Positions 1 to 13,037 of a DNA stretch of 64,000 bases are shown piece by piece. The stretch comes from Vitis vinifera (taxonomy: Eukaryota; Streptophyta; Magnoliopsida; Vitales; Vitaceae). The notes below the pieces were generated by a model. It did not search any database. It worked only from the letters and a program-made list of their open reading frames with translations, and was not told the DNA's origin. The first letter of the stretch is position 1, and each line of letters starts with the position of its first letter. The stretch covers positions 19,750,001 through 19,814,000 of the forward strand of contig NC_081819.1 in NCBI RefSeq assembly GCF_030704535.1. The letters are read 5' to 3'. The position numbers were made by a program, and so were the translations under genes.

Positions 1-3000
1 ATATGGATCCATATCACCATCATCATTAAGTTCATTTACACAGTGAATTCTTGGAATAGCTCGACTTAAATCCATACCTGGAGGGAAAGCAAGACCGGAG
101 AAGCAATATTTCAGATAAACAAGCATCCTGTACCTGTTTCCAAAATCCATAACATACGGTGACCCACTTAAACGTAGTAATAGAAAATTAATCATATAAA
201 GTCAAAAAAGAATTCCCAAGGCCCAAAAGGCAATATTTCAGACAAACAAGTATCCTGTACTCTTTCCAGTAACCACTTAAATTTGGTAATAGAAACCTAA
301 TCATATGAAGTCAAAAAACTTAGTAACATACAAAATAATATTGTTTTGCTAATAACATAATAACAGTAAGATTACAACACATTCTGCTGTTTATCAGAAC
401 ATTGCACTTGTCAAGGATTAAATAACCTCTGAAAGATGTTATCAATAACAAGAATCTTGTCAAACAAGGCCTTATATAAAAAGTTTTCATCAGTGGCCTC
501 AATATCCTGAATTTTGCATACTAGTTAGCAAATGCTGGATCCAAGTGATAAAATGTTCAATTGAGAGTGCGATAAACCTCCATACTAAATTTTCCACCCT
601 TTAAAGGATGAACTCTACTGCTGACTGTTATTTATAACTGTATCTAACTCGAGTTGTCACTTTGTTTTATAACTTGTTACAACTCATATAGCTTAAGATT
701 TTTAGTAATTTAAAACACTATCCTAAGTTTTAGGAACAAAATATTGATATTGCAACATTTTTCTATTAGAGGACGAAATGGAAGTGATGAATTAATTACA
801 GGCCAGCAAAGAAAATAAGAAAATATTCAACAAGAAGTTAAATAATGGTTAGTATCAGGCTTAATCCAAGAACCTCAAAAATAGTTAAAGAATGGGTAGT
901 GTGTTAGAAGTCAAACATGCTATAACATCAATTTGAACGCCCGAAACTTTGTAATCAAACTAATGCTGCATTACTCTTAAATTTTATTTCAGAATAAAAT
1001 AAGGTAGCATAAATCATGTGGGAACTTGCTTACAGAATTTATGTATTGGTTGGATATGCAGGTCTTAGATTTCTTAGTAGCTTAAAATTGAACAAGGATT
1101 GCTACCAAAGGATGAAATTGGTTCTCAACAAAATTCAAGAAGCAACCATTTGGGAATTTAACAATTTGCACCAGGTAAAGAAAAAGTACAAAACTTGTGT
1201 GAGATCCTTCTTCAAAATTACTTCAATCTAAAAGCATGAGATTCAAATTCTTAAGCAACCAGGACTGGCTATACAAACTGTGTTTTTTTACTTCATCTTT
1301 CAAATGTGTATCTTATTTATGTTCTAATACAACATCAATAGAAATCACATAATAGTTTACGATAAATCATTTGGTCATTGACATTAGATTTGCTTTAACC
1401 ATGAGTCTCAACATATTTTATAGCTGGAAGTTGAAATTCACATCAAAACTATAGCTGTCATAAAAGGGACAAATACAAATAGTTGTTAGTTTCTTTACAA
1501 GGGGGAAAAAACCCTGAAAACAGAACCATTGAGACACATTTTCATGTGATTTTATTAGTATTTTTCTGATTTTTGAGATTTTTTATTTTCATTTTACTAT
1601 TATAAATTATTATTATTTTTTTTAATTTTAGTTTTTTTTTTGTTTAAGTTGAGGCTTACGCTTCACCCCATTTGGGCAAAATACCTCTTAAGACCACCTT
1701 TACCCTTTTAAAAAATTGCTTGAGACTAAGGTACTCAATTCATGAGTTAATTGGATAAAATTAGTGCTAACATATGCTTTACTTCTAATTTTACTTTATA
1801 CAATGTTAAAATTAGGGTTTGTCACAAACAGAAATTACTTAGCAACAAGAATACAAGGAAACCTCCATGCCTCACCATGTTCCATAAGGAAAGCACATGT
1901 TATAGGTTTAAGTCAGTACTGTCATTAATGGAATGTGAAGAAATTATAAACAGAAGCAAACTAGCAAGGAAACAAGTGGTCAATTGATCAGCAGAGAGAC
2001 CAGCACAACATACCCAAGGGAAGAAGCACTTTCTCTTGGTCTATTTAGCAAAACGACCAAAAGCTCCTCTAATGGTGCTTTGAAATCATCTAAACCTCTA
2101 TTAAAAAGATATATCAGGGCACCATACAATCCATGTTCCCGGCATAACCTGACAACCTGCAAGGCAACTTAGAATAATTAGCAACTAGGCATGAAGAAGG
2201 AAAAGGGAGAATGAAACTAAATGATCACAAATCATTCAATGGTTCAATAACACAACAATTGAGAAAGATCAGCAAATCTTGTATGACCTGATTGAAATCC
2301 AATGAAGAAATGTCCATGTGAAGAACACATTGTTCAACTCGTTGTAACCACCCTTTGCTGCTATAATGCTCCACCAGTGCTTGCATAATCTTCAGACCAA
2401 AAAATTACAGCATATTAGTATCTACAACAATGGCTCCAAAAAGGCCAGGCATTTCAACATTATGCAATACCTCAGGAGGAAGAGATCCAAGCATGTCCTT
2501 CAATATATATGGTTCCAAAAGCTCCAAAAATGTGTCTGATTTACAAGATTAGAGCATTAGAAAGTAAATAAATCAGAAAGTAATGCTCAATTGCGCCTAA
2601 GGAAAACGAATTAGGATCATGGAACAACTCACAAACTTCATAGACAATTGCATAGCAGCTTAAAACAGACTGGACTGAAAAAAAATTTAACCAGAAAAAA
2701 ACAAATGTGAAAAACACCTTTCCTGGAAACTATTTGTCTTGTCCTATAAAAGAGAAAAAATGGATTAATCATTCTCAAGGAGCATACTAAGGTATAAATA
2801 TCACTAGAATTCTTTCACTCAATGAAATATAAATATTTGCTTGTGCCTTGAGCATGAAGAATCCATAGATCATTTGCTTCTCCATTGTGAAAAGACAAGG
2901 GTTTTATAGGAGGTGTTTTTTTGGGGTGTCTTGGGTGCTATCTTCATTAGTTAGAGATACTATGCTGGGATGGCATGGTTCTTTTGTTGGCAAAAAGCGC

Positions 3001-6000
3001 AAGCTCTTTATGTTTGTTTTGAACAGTTTGGAAGGCAAGGAACAAAATTGCATTCAATAACAAGGTTTTTTTCTGCCCAAAATCTAAAAAGGGATTTTGT
3101 TTGCTTTCTGTGGTCAAAGTCTAAGTTGTTTATAGATGACTGTCCATTAACTTTATTAAGTTTTTTTGAATGAGTGGGCACTTGTTGTAGTTCTTCCTCT
3201 GTTTTCGCTTGTTTGAGCCTTAGTGGTGAGGGAGGTTTGTTTCTCGTATACCTTGAGTGGCTCTTTTGGCGGCTCTTCTTAATTTAATTTGAGTCTTTAT
3301 TTATCAATATATATACATGGATACAAGAGAGCAATCTGGAATAGCTCTGGATTCACATATAATATCATCCAGAGATCCAAACTTCAATTCAAAATTTAGC
3401 ATACTTAAGGGAAGCATTTAATACCCAAGGAAAATTAATTTGAAAATACCTCTATGTTGAACACCCACAAATTTTGAGAAAATTTCGTCAAACAGGATGT
3501 CAGTCCTTTTGATATGAACACAAAACTCAACTGCAACACCACCAACACGAGTGAATTGTTCTTTTATCTCAAAGTGCACAGAACTGCCTCTATTCTTTGG
3601 GTCATCCAACTGTTCCATCTTTCCAATTTGGTTGCAAAATGCGACAGAAATGTAAGAAAATACTTCATCCACATATGACAAAAGCAACTCTACTAGGTAG
3701 GGCATTATGGCCTCCTGCACAGCTTCCAGGCTTCTAGGAAGGTCAATAACACCATGAGAATTTCCATCATAAAGTGTCATTGCCATGTTCAAGGCACCCA
3801 TCCAGTCACCTGCTTTCCGCAGAACCTGAATGCGTTCCTTCCATGTGAGAAGGCGAGAAACAACAAGATGCACAGGTCCAAGTATATATATGCTAGCTCC
3901 TCTTACAGCTATACTATTCTGATAAGCTTTCTCAGGGTTCCCAAAGATATTGGTAAAATAAGTATGGTATGCAACAGGATCATCTCCTCCAGATCCATCT
4001 ACTGCAAAACTTGTTTGATGAATCACAGTGCCATCCTTTGCAAACAAACAAAGTTGTCCTGTTGATGTAAGAACCACCAAGATCTGGGCAAGCATACAAC
4101 TGTTATCATCTCTTATATCTTATGAAGTATAAAAAGATATTTTAAGAAAACACTTCACATGCATGTAGAGTGTTCACAAGAAGGGATTTGAGCTAATTTG
4201 CATATAATAGAAGCAGAAAAGATACCTGATCATCCAACCAAGCCACACCTATTGCTGTACTCTCAAGAGTCCATTTCCCATATATTTTCAACTCTGATTT
4301 GACCAACTTTGCAACCTGAACTTTCCTATCCCATGCAATTGCAAGCAACGAAACTCTTTCAGATGCTTCCACAGGTGTATTTTCTGCAACAAATTCATAT
4401 TTTAGAAAGCAATCAATAGAAAATATACTTTTAAAAAAAAATCCATGATCCATACCAGTAGACAAGCCTCGTGAGTGGATTGTCATGCATTTCCAGGCAG
4501 TGTAAGGCATGGAACCCTCTCGAACCCCATCAGGCTTATTAAGCTGAGCATAGACTTCCAATGAGGGACTGAGCCTTACCTGGAACAAAGATATGCAGCT
4601 GTAACACATTGCAATCAAGAGATCTCTAGACAGATGCAAGCATCAATTTACAAGACAAAAGGTACTTGGAATTTGCGCAATCATCTGAGGACTTCATACC
4701 ACCAGAGCAGTTTGATGGGTGACAAATATGACCACACCTTCTTCAACCAAAGAAGAGCCTTCACTGAAGAGTTTCCAACCAGCATCTCCCCCAACTACAC
4801 CCCCCATCATGCTACCAATACTGCTGGTTGACCCTGTAGCATTTCCCTGGGAGGACATCAGAGAACTTCCACTAGATTCGTCAAGAAGAAGTGGTGAAGC
4901 AGATAGTACTGTGCCCGTTCTTTGTCCATCAAGAAGGCACTGTTTCAATCAACAAACATAAGAACACCAATATGAGGAGACTATCAATTAGAATAACTAC
5001 AATGCCAGCCATACCTGTGTTTTGATGGAGAACCTATTAAGCAGGGGAACCACTGAGAAAGCATGCAACAGGACCAGACCTTTACTATCACCAGTAACTG
5101 CTTTAAATTGACGAGTAACTTGAGAATCCTGCCCCAGAAACAATGTATGTATTACAGGTGCTGAATGTTCTCCAGTAATTACTTTTGCAGCTGTTGCCCT
5201 CTGCACATCCCAAACGGTAATATGACCATCACCATATCCCGCTAAGAGAAGGTCCCCTTGATGATTGAAGCACATGGAGGTTACTGGTGCATGAGACCGC
5301 TCCCCTTGCAAACCAAGCATCAAGATCTGTAATATATTAAGCTTTGTTCAATAAGTGAAACCTCAACAACTAAATCCTTAAAATGAAATATCAATAAGTG
5401 TGCATGAAATACAAAATTCTAAATTTTACTGGATGTGCCTAACAAGAAAAAGGCAATTCCTTGTAAAAGATTTCATTTTTTGTAAACTCTGCTAGTGGTT
5501 CTTATATCCACATAAAAGCAAGAATCATTAAGAACCCAATGACATCAAAAATCTAAAAGGAAATATAATTTTGATGGAATGGTTAAAGATATGAAAAAGA
5601 AAAGGGCCACAGGAGTATGTATAGAAGCAACCTTTGCATCCATGTTGTCAGCATTATAAGCAGAGTATTTACTGGGCACAACCATAACAACCCCTCTTGA
5701 CATTCCCACTGCAATGAAGTTAAGATGAACTGCCAGGACTTGTGGCGAACCATGATCACGCTTGAATGCCGGAGATGATATTGTCCGTGTAATAGTGTTG
5801 TTGTTGTCAATCTCAAAGTATCCCAATGTTGTTGAACCCCTCCGAACACCTTCAAGCCTCATTGGTTGGGCAGCAGCACCCTCTTCCCAGTGCAAACCAG
5901 TTGAAGCCTGACTTTTCTCAAGTTCTTCGGCCAATTCAAGTGGCTTCAAGCGAGGTTTCTTCTCTGTCCTTTTACTACCCATCTTGCTCTCTAACTGACC

Positions 6001-7251
6001 CAATCTCTCTTCCACAAGCTCGGTAACATCACTTTTTGGACTCCAATCATCACCAGCAATATTCACTTCACCATCGGTAGATGGTGGCTCAACTGGCTCT
6101 AGATCCTGTGTTTTCAATGTCAAATCCTCCCTGACCTTTTCATCCTTATCAGCAGAATTTGCAGCATCCAAAAATGTGGAATTGGAAGCAGTCTCTTCCA
6201 CATTATCAGATGCAATATTCTGATCTTTAACATCATACGAACCTGAAATTGCAGAACCCTCATTCAAATCAAAACTCTCCTCCTCAATGCTAAGAGAAGC
6301 TGCAAGCCCTGTTTCGGCACTGGAATTCAACAAAATTTCATCAGAATCATTAACCCTTGATTCATCTTCTTCTAATGTATGCACCACCTCTGTTGGTACC
6401 TTTTCCAAGTCGAAAACTTCACCATCCCTATGTGAACTTTCCACAATCTCATCTTTAACCGATACTTTATCATCAACATCTGCTTTCACAGTCCATTCAA
6501 TTGTAGCTGACTGAAAATCTTCAAATTTATCATCCTCTTCGCCTGATTTCCAATCCGATGAAGCAATTTCGGAACCCGCCCCATTCAAAACATCACTGGA
6601 AGACCCTAATTTATCCAAACCCGAGCCACCCAATTCCTCAGTATCTAAAACCCTCTGCAGAGCACCACTACCTGCTCTCCTCGACTTGATCGCCGCGGCA
6701 TGAGGAGTCGGAACAGGCCGCGAAGCGGCCGCAGCAGCCGCGAGCGCCGCCCCCGGCTTCGCATTCGATCTAACACTGCCAAACAGCGGCGGCAACGGCC
6801 GGGAAACTCTCCGGCCCAACGAAAACGAATCCCCCGAAAGATCGCCGGTTCTCACCCGACTTAAAGAATTGGCCTTGAACTGAACCAGTCGGTCCTCAAT
6901 CTCGTTGAATTTCAGTGATTCAGCAGATTTGGGGCGTTCATCGGAAAGGGTTTTAGGGGTAGAAACAGAAACGACGTCGTCGCGAGAATCATTGGCATCC
7001 TCAAAAAGGGAAGAATGCTTTGCAAGGTAGGAGTGATCGGAAGGTGACAACGATGATGAGGAAGAATCAGAATCGTTGAGAATTTCATCAACGGTCCGAT
7101 GAGGAACCCTATTGAGAGCGTCATCGTCGTCGTCATCACTTGTGAGGTGTATGAACGAGTCGAGATCGAGCTCCATTGGAGGTGCGCTCAGCTTCTTCGT
7201 CATCGCTGAAGCCTTCTCATTCTCGATTGAGAAATATACCCCATCTCCCAA
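1..7251 (-). CDS. VPS8: VPS8, CORVET endosomal tethering subunit (5' part, runs off the left edge)
   Basis: Vacuolar protein sorting 8 is the CORVET-specific subunit that tethers early endosomes on the route to the vacuole (family knowledge). I read ten coding exons: 5632-7251, 5015-5326, 4700-4939, 4456-4579, 4226-4383, 3450-4083, 2471-2535, 2288-2389, 2014-2156 and 78-133. All have GT-AG borders and keep frame, giving about 1151 residues of a protein usually near 1900. Residues 1 to about 430 are acidic and Ser-rich with an Asp run and an Ala run, probably disordered. A WD40-like beta-propeller follows; exon 2 shows a clear repeat ending in ITVWDV. Exons 6-10 enter the helical part (KGWLQRVEQCVLHMD, RLCREHGLYGALIYLFNRG, MLVYLKYCFSGLAFPPG), which is typical of plant VPS8. 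The C-terminal RING region lies outside the window. The start is the first ATG of the long exon 1. The last exon could instead read on to base 1, but a GT donor after PPG fits the family. Confidence 0.93.
2826..3320 (+). mobile_element. 5'-truncated LINE fragment in a VPS8 intron
   Basis: This lies in the intron between exons 6 and 7 of VPS8, antisense to the gene. The + strand, with frameshifts and stops, encodes CLCLEHEESIDHLLLHCEKT (from about 2839), the Cys/His zf-RVT motif found at the end of plant LINE reverse transcriptase ORFs. It is followed by WHGSFVGKK-like and LNEWA-like tail residues. Only the 3' end of the element remains and it is clearly dead. The limits are approximate; no target duplication was identified. 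Confidence 0.7.
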
Positions 7252-7876
7252 TTTCGTTTTGTTTTGTACCTCGTCATAAGAAAAGGCCTCTAAACCGCCT
7301 CAAACTCAAATGGGTGTTTGGCCTCTAGGAAACACTAGTCAATCAAAAGTCACTCAAAGTTTGGACCTTTTACCTATTTATTCCCTTATTTATCTCTCAA
7401 CTTCTTAATAAAATGTATGATGAACAGAAAAAAAAAAAAAAAAAAAAAATGAGAACATTCAAAACAACCAAGCTTGAATAGGATTGAATTGAGCTTTTGT
7501 TTTTCAGAACAGCCTTATTGGCAAAGTTGTTTTCTTTACTTGGAGGACGTTTTCAATTGAAATTGAGAGGGATTTTGGGTTTGTTTGTATTTGATGCTGT
7601 GAGAGTGTGGGGGAAATGGGAAGGGGAAAAAGGTCAAGGAACCTATTTTTCATGGTGCGCGTCATATGCAGCCAAATATAATTTGTTTGTCTACCCAAAG
7701 AAATACCATAGCCAGGGAGGATGGTAACCACAAGTGGAAATCCAAAGCTGGGAACTGATCCTGAAGGCAATGCAATGCCATTCAACCATTCAAAAAGGAG
7801 AAAAGGCAAGAAGAAAGAGACTATTCAGCCATTCTCTAATTGCCATGTGGAGTGCATTGTGACTGAGATTAAACAC
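7252..7876. promoter_or_regulatory. Shared intergenic region between VPS8 (-) and GBSS1 (+)
   Basis: About 0.6 kb separates the VPS8 start codon from the TATA-like box of the starch synthase gene, so both promoters must fit here or overlap the flanking leaders. It contains an A-tract at 7428-7449. I see no ORF that looks real. Confidence 0.4.
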
Positions 7877-7883
7877 TATAAAT
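7877..7883 (+). promoter_or_regulatory. TATA-like box (TATAAAT) for GBSS1
   Basis: CACTATAAATGGC stands about 960 bp upstream of the starch synthase ATG. It suits a gene with a leader intron, since the coding exon is preceded by a good 3' splice site (see 8822). The link to this gene is inferred. Confidence 0.45.
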
Positions 7884-8821
7884 GGCAGCTAGTGGTGTGG
7901 GTATGTGCTCTATATTAGCTTTCTGCATCTGGTTTCTTGGTTTTTCAAGCATCTTACCTTCTGTGAACTCTGTTTTCTTTGTACTTTGGTATATGCTTCC
8001 ATACATGTTCTTTCATAATTCTTACTGCATTATCATAGAAACTACTTTAATCCAAGTGAGAATGTTTGTTTTTGATGGTTGTGTTGTGCTTCTTCATGTT
8101 GTTTCAGGCATATTTTGGGTTGGATTGTCTTTGTCATTGCCATTATTTTCATAAATGTTCTTGAACATGTTCCAGGATTAATATCATTGAATCCTATTTT
8201 CCTCAGATTAGTCTGCTTCAATATTTTGTTGAAGTTTGAGAAGTCCAATTCTCTAGTATGATAGGTAACTCCAGGGTTTGGGTCATTCAATTCAAGATTT
8301 GTAGCCTGGGGAAGCCAACTGATTTGCTTCAATCATCATAATCAACCATCTGATTAATACATGGCTGATACAAACCTCCACAGTTAGCGTATTGGTTTGA
8401 AATTCTATTAGTTTTTCGATAGACAGCCTAAAAACAGCTTCATTTTCCTTATTGTGCTTCTAAGAAAAGAAACAACTACTGCATACTCCTGACCAACCCT
8501 TGTTTATGAGACAAGGTGAGGTAAAAGAAACAAGACCCAGCAAGTAAAATTTTTGTATTTCTCTATGATAATGAGCTATAGTGAACCATTGAAAGCATTT
8601 TGATACTAATTAGTTTCTTGAATATGCCTTATAGAGCTGAAGTTTGGAACATGAAAACCAGATATCAGTTTATAAAATTGGTTTTTGTTGATGTATATCA
8701 CATTGATTATTGAGTGGGTCCAATGTCAATGTGCTGGATCAACTATTAAGGATCTCAAGTGATAAAATTCATTTGGAAACACTTTAAAATCCCGATTCTC
8801 TAACTCCTTGTGGCCCTTTCC

Positions 8822-8823
8822 AG
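8822..8823 (+). other. Probable 3' splice site of a GBSS1 leader intron
   Basis: A pyrimidine-rich tract (CCTTGTGGCCCTTTCCAG) ends 16 bases before the ATG at 8839. Waxy genes of many plants have an intron in the 5' leader. The matching leader exon should lie downstream of the TATA-like box near 7877; I could not fix its donor (candidates near 7902 and 8054). Confidence 0.5.
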
Positions 8824-8838
8824 AACAAAAAGTCAGTG

Positions 8839-11800
8839 ATGGCAACTGTGACAGCTTCAAACTTCCTACCAAGAAGCTCAAATGGTAACTGTGGAGCAAC
8901 TTGTAGGATAGAGAAGAAGGCGACATTGACAAAACTCAGGCCGAAGATTCAGATCTTAGCTCATAATGGGTTAAGGGCTTTGAACAGTGTAGATGAGCTG
9001 CATCAGAGGACCACAATAAAAGTCACAAGGAAAGGTAGCAGGAAAGGGTTCAAGAATGAGAATCCCAGGCCGTGGGGAGGCATTATTTGTGGATGTGGTA
9101 TGAGCTTGATATTTGTTGGAACAGAGGTAGGTCCATGGAGCAAAACTGGTGGACTTGGCGATGTTCTTGGAGGTCTGCCCCCAGCAATGTCAGTAAGTGA
9201 AGTTCCCTTCCTTCCTCTCCTTGCTTAACCCAGAAACCTAGTTGAACTTGAATCAACTAATCAGAGCCCAACTTACCATCTTAAGGCCAATGGACACCGT
9301 GTTATGACTGTTTCTCCACGTTTCGACCAGTACAAAGATGCATGGGATACAGGTGTCACAGTTCAGGTATATGATATAAATTTTGAGAAGAAATTTGTCC
9401 CTTTCCTTCCAGGCAGCAGCATTCCACCATCATTTTATCATTCTACGTATTTAAATTATTGGATACCCTCTGGTGTTTAGCTAAATGTAGGGGATAGATT
9501 TGAAAAGGTTCGCTTCTTCCACTGCTACAAGAGAGGAGTTGATCGTGTATTTGTGGATCACCCCTGGTTTCTTGAGAAGGTTGGTTTTCTGCATGGACTA
9601 CCATCCCTCTCTTGTCTTATGGACCATATTTTTTATGCTTGACAATAGACTACGATTGTAGATACGAGACAAACTCAAAAATGGCCTAATCACTGAAATT
9701 TCAGGTATGGGGGAAAACTGGATCAAAACTCTATGGCCCTTTAGCTGGAGAGGATTTCCAGGATAACCAACTTCGATTTAGCTTATTATGCCAGGTAGTT
9801 GATCTCTGTCCTTCCAGTTGCATGAACGATTTTAATTTTGCGTAATGGAGACAACTGCATGGAACGGATGGGCGTAAAAATCCAGCTTGGTACACCATTT
9901 ACTAGTTAATTACTTGTTCTTCACTTGTTCTTCCTATGGCTTTCAGGCAGCTCTGGAAGCACCTAGGATTTTGAATCTTAAAAGCAGTAAATATTTCTCT
10001 GGACCATATGGTGGGAACCCTCTTGTGATTATTGAAACCAGATACTACTGCTAAAGAAATGATTCATGCTTGATACTTCAATCTTCCTGCATGCAGGTGA
10101 AGATGTTGTTTTCATTGCTAATGATTGGCACACTGCCCCCCTAGCCTGCTACTTGAAGACCATGTACAGACTCAAAGGGAGATATGGAAATGCCAAGGTA
10201 AGGAGCCTCACTCAGATGCCAAAGTTAATTTCAGTGTACAGAGCTCAGAGTTTTGCTCACTGCCATGCCAGGTTGTTTTCTGCATTCACAACATAGCCTA
10301 CCAAGGCAGATTTGCCTTTGCAGACTTCTCGCTTCTCAATCTCCCAGATGAATTCAAAAGCTCTTTCGACTTCACAGATGGGTGAGTTTCAATGGGCTGA
10401 ATATGAAGTATTTCTATGAAACTGGAATTTTTGTATGATCATTCCATTTCTGCAGGTATGAAAAACCTGTGAAGGGAAGGAAAATCAACTGGATGAAAGC
10501 AGGAATACTAGAAGCAGATAAGGTCTTAACTGTTAGCCCATACTATGCCAAGGAGCTAGTTTCTGGTGTAGAAAAAGGAGTGGAATTGGATAACATCCTT
10601 CGCAGAACGGGCATCACAGGAATCATTAATGGCATGGACGTCCAGGAGTGGAACCCGTTAACTGACAAATATATATCTATCAAATATGATGCTTCAACAG
10701 TATGAATCATTAAGAAAATAACTCCTGCTTCCATAACCAGAACTTTCCGGCTTTGTTTGCTAATGGTTCTCAAAATTTGGTTTTATTAGGTGAAGGAGGC
10801 AAAGCTTCTTCTGAAGGAAGCCCTACAAGCAGAAGCTGGGTTGCCAGTGGATAGAAATATCCCTGTCATAGGCTTCATTGGTAGACTAGAAGAGCAAAAA
10901 GGCTCAGATATTCTAGTAGCTGCTATTCCACAATTCGTCACAGCGAATGTTCAGATAATAGTCCTTGTAAGAACAGAATAGGGCATTGTAGTACCACTGA
11001 CAAGGTTGCTTCTACTGATACCAATACACACACAGGTTTAAATTTTATCATAAGCTGCATTCTGCTTTATCCCAGGGGACTGGCAAAAAACCAATGGAGA
11101 AGCAGCTTGAACAGTTGGAGAAGAAGTACCCTGACAATGCCCGAGGAGTGGCGAAATTCAATGTTCCCCTTGCCCACATGATAATAGCCGGTGCTGATTT
11201 CTTACTGGTTCCAAGTAGATTCGAGCCGTGTGGTCTCATTCAATTACATGCCATGAGATATGGAACTGTATGAGCCCCACCCACAAATTTCTCCTTTCAT
11301 CTGCTACTTCAAAGCAGCTGCCTGACATGTTCTTGATGTAATTTTAACTCTTCTGCAGGTGCCCATTGTTGCCTCGACAGGTGGGCTGGTTGATACTGTC
11401 AAAGAAGGCTTTACGGGATTCCAGATGGGAAGTTTCAGTGTGGAAGTAAGTGATATGATCTCCTCCTAGTCCAGAAACCACACAGCTTTCTGCTGATTTT
11501 GGTGTGGATTGAGCTTGAAGTCTTAACCTTTGATCTTTCAGTGTGACGCTGTGGATCCTGCAGATGCGACTGCAGTAGCAACCTCTGTCAAGAGGGCCCT
11601 TGCAACCTATGGCACCCCAGCTTTAACCGAAATGGTACAAAATTGCATGGCTCAAGATCTTTCCTGGAAGGTAAGCAAAAAAAGAAAACTCTGCTTGATG
11701 AAAAAAGATACATGATCAAGCCATATGTCCCCGGAAATGAGTTTTCTTATGGCACAGGGACCTGCCAAGAAGTGGGAAGAGGTGCTGCTGAGCCTGGGGG

Positions 11801-11874
11801 TTCCTGGCAGCGAACCTGGAATTGATGGTGAAGAGATTGCTCCTCTTTCAAAGGAAAATGTTGCCACTCCCTGA
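8839..11874 (+). CDS. GBSS1: Granule-bound starch synthase I (Waxy), plastid
   Basis: This glycosyltransferase family 5 enzyme adds glucose from ADP-glucose to amylose inside starch granules. Thirteen coding exons keep frame: 8839-9192, 9286-9366, 9481-9579, 9705-9794, 9947-10010, 10097-10197, 10272-10381, 10456-10699, 10790-10966, 11076-11267, 11359-11445, 11542-11670 and 11758-11874. The product is about 614 residues, the usual length. It starts MATVTASNF and has a basic, Ser/Thr-containing plastid transit peptide of about 80 residues. The ADP-glucose binding motif KTGGL is at 102-106 and the second glycine loop STGGL at 510-514. The C-terminus (SKENVATP) is that of GBSSI. All catalytic regions look intact, so the gene should be functional. 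Exon 5 has [10 protein letters not shown] split by an intron, as in other Waxy genes. The GBSSI class, rather than a soluble synthase, is clear from the close match along the whole length. Confidence 0.96.
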
Positions 11875-13037
11875 GGGTCAATATAATTTGCATCATCAAC
11901 CTCAATTCATTCATTTGTCGTCCATCATCAGCATTCTTAGGAGGCTATTCAGGGTGGCTTTTACCAAGATCCTATAGAACCAATAAGCACTCTCCCCCAC
12001 CCACCCACTCAACCCCGGTTTGGCCGGGCCTTGTAGCTTGAGGAGCATTATACACAAGAAAATTATATATTTTGGAAGTGTATAAAAGTTTATCCTATGG
12101 GACTACAAGTCTTCAGTTGGCCACGAATTCAAGCTAGCCTTGCTTTTGTCTTTTTTCAGGAGACAACCCTAACTTCAATCCATAACTACGCAGATGAAGC
12201 ATTATCTTGCTTAAGCTACTGAAAAGATTTGACATAAAAAGCTTTGCATACCAAAGAATTCCTGCATGCAATTGCCTACTGATAAGAAAGGTGAACTTCT
12301 GAGGAATTAAAAACTGAACAGGAGATGGAGAAAATGCCCTCATGAGAAATGAAACCTACAACAGAAGGGATATCACTGGCTTCCAAGCATTCATCTCCAA
12401 ACAAGAATAAACTAAGTTCACCATCCAAAACCTAAACCCACTTGGGATAGGGCTGTAGCTCTACTTTATCATCTTGTGCACTATATTCTAAGAAATCCAA
12501 ATCTTTAAAAGCCACATGCCAGTTTTAAAACAAGATATATGTAGGTATCACTAAACCAGTTACATTACAAAAAAAATGATACAGCAGAATCATAGGGAAT
12601 AATCCTTAAACGGAGGTAAGATAAGGAAGCTGGTAAAAGTTAAACTTAAATTGCGATATCACATGGATAATTTTATCATAAAAATGTGGATCAAATCATA
12701 GAAGGTAAACCCAGCAACAATCTATTTGTTTACAATCAAAATCATAAAGCATTTTGAAGCTGCACAAGGCCCTTCTCCATCTACTAACATCCAGACTTCT
12801 TTTATATAAAAGCAAAATCTATAAAACTAAACATATTAAGTAGACATCTGGTGATGTATGAGGCAAAATTGGCTTTAATTACTTATACCAGAAACAGTCA
12901 ACACACATAAAAAGTTGAAACAGCCAGACTTCTTGATACTTCCTCTCACAAGAGTAAATCTATTTCTAGCCTGCATAAAAACCCTAAAAGAAGATTTAAC
13001 ACAGGACTAAACTAGCGACAAACCAAATCAAAAGCTC
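11875..13037. other. Convergent intergenic region between GBSS1 and P1
   Basis: The 3' untranslated regions of both genes should lie here. AATAAGC near 11980 is a possible polyadenylation signal for GBSS1. I see no further gene. Confidence 0.5.

Noticed and set aside
1637..1745. GAGGCTTACGCTTCACCCC-type block in a VPS8 intron
   Set aside because: It resembles dispersed repeats that I remember from dicot genomes, but I cannot define ends or class.
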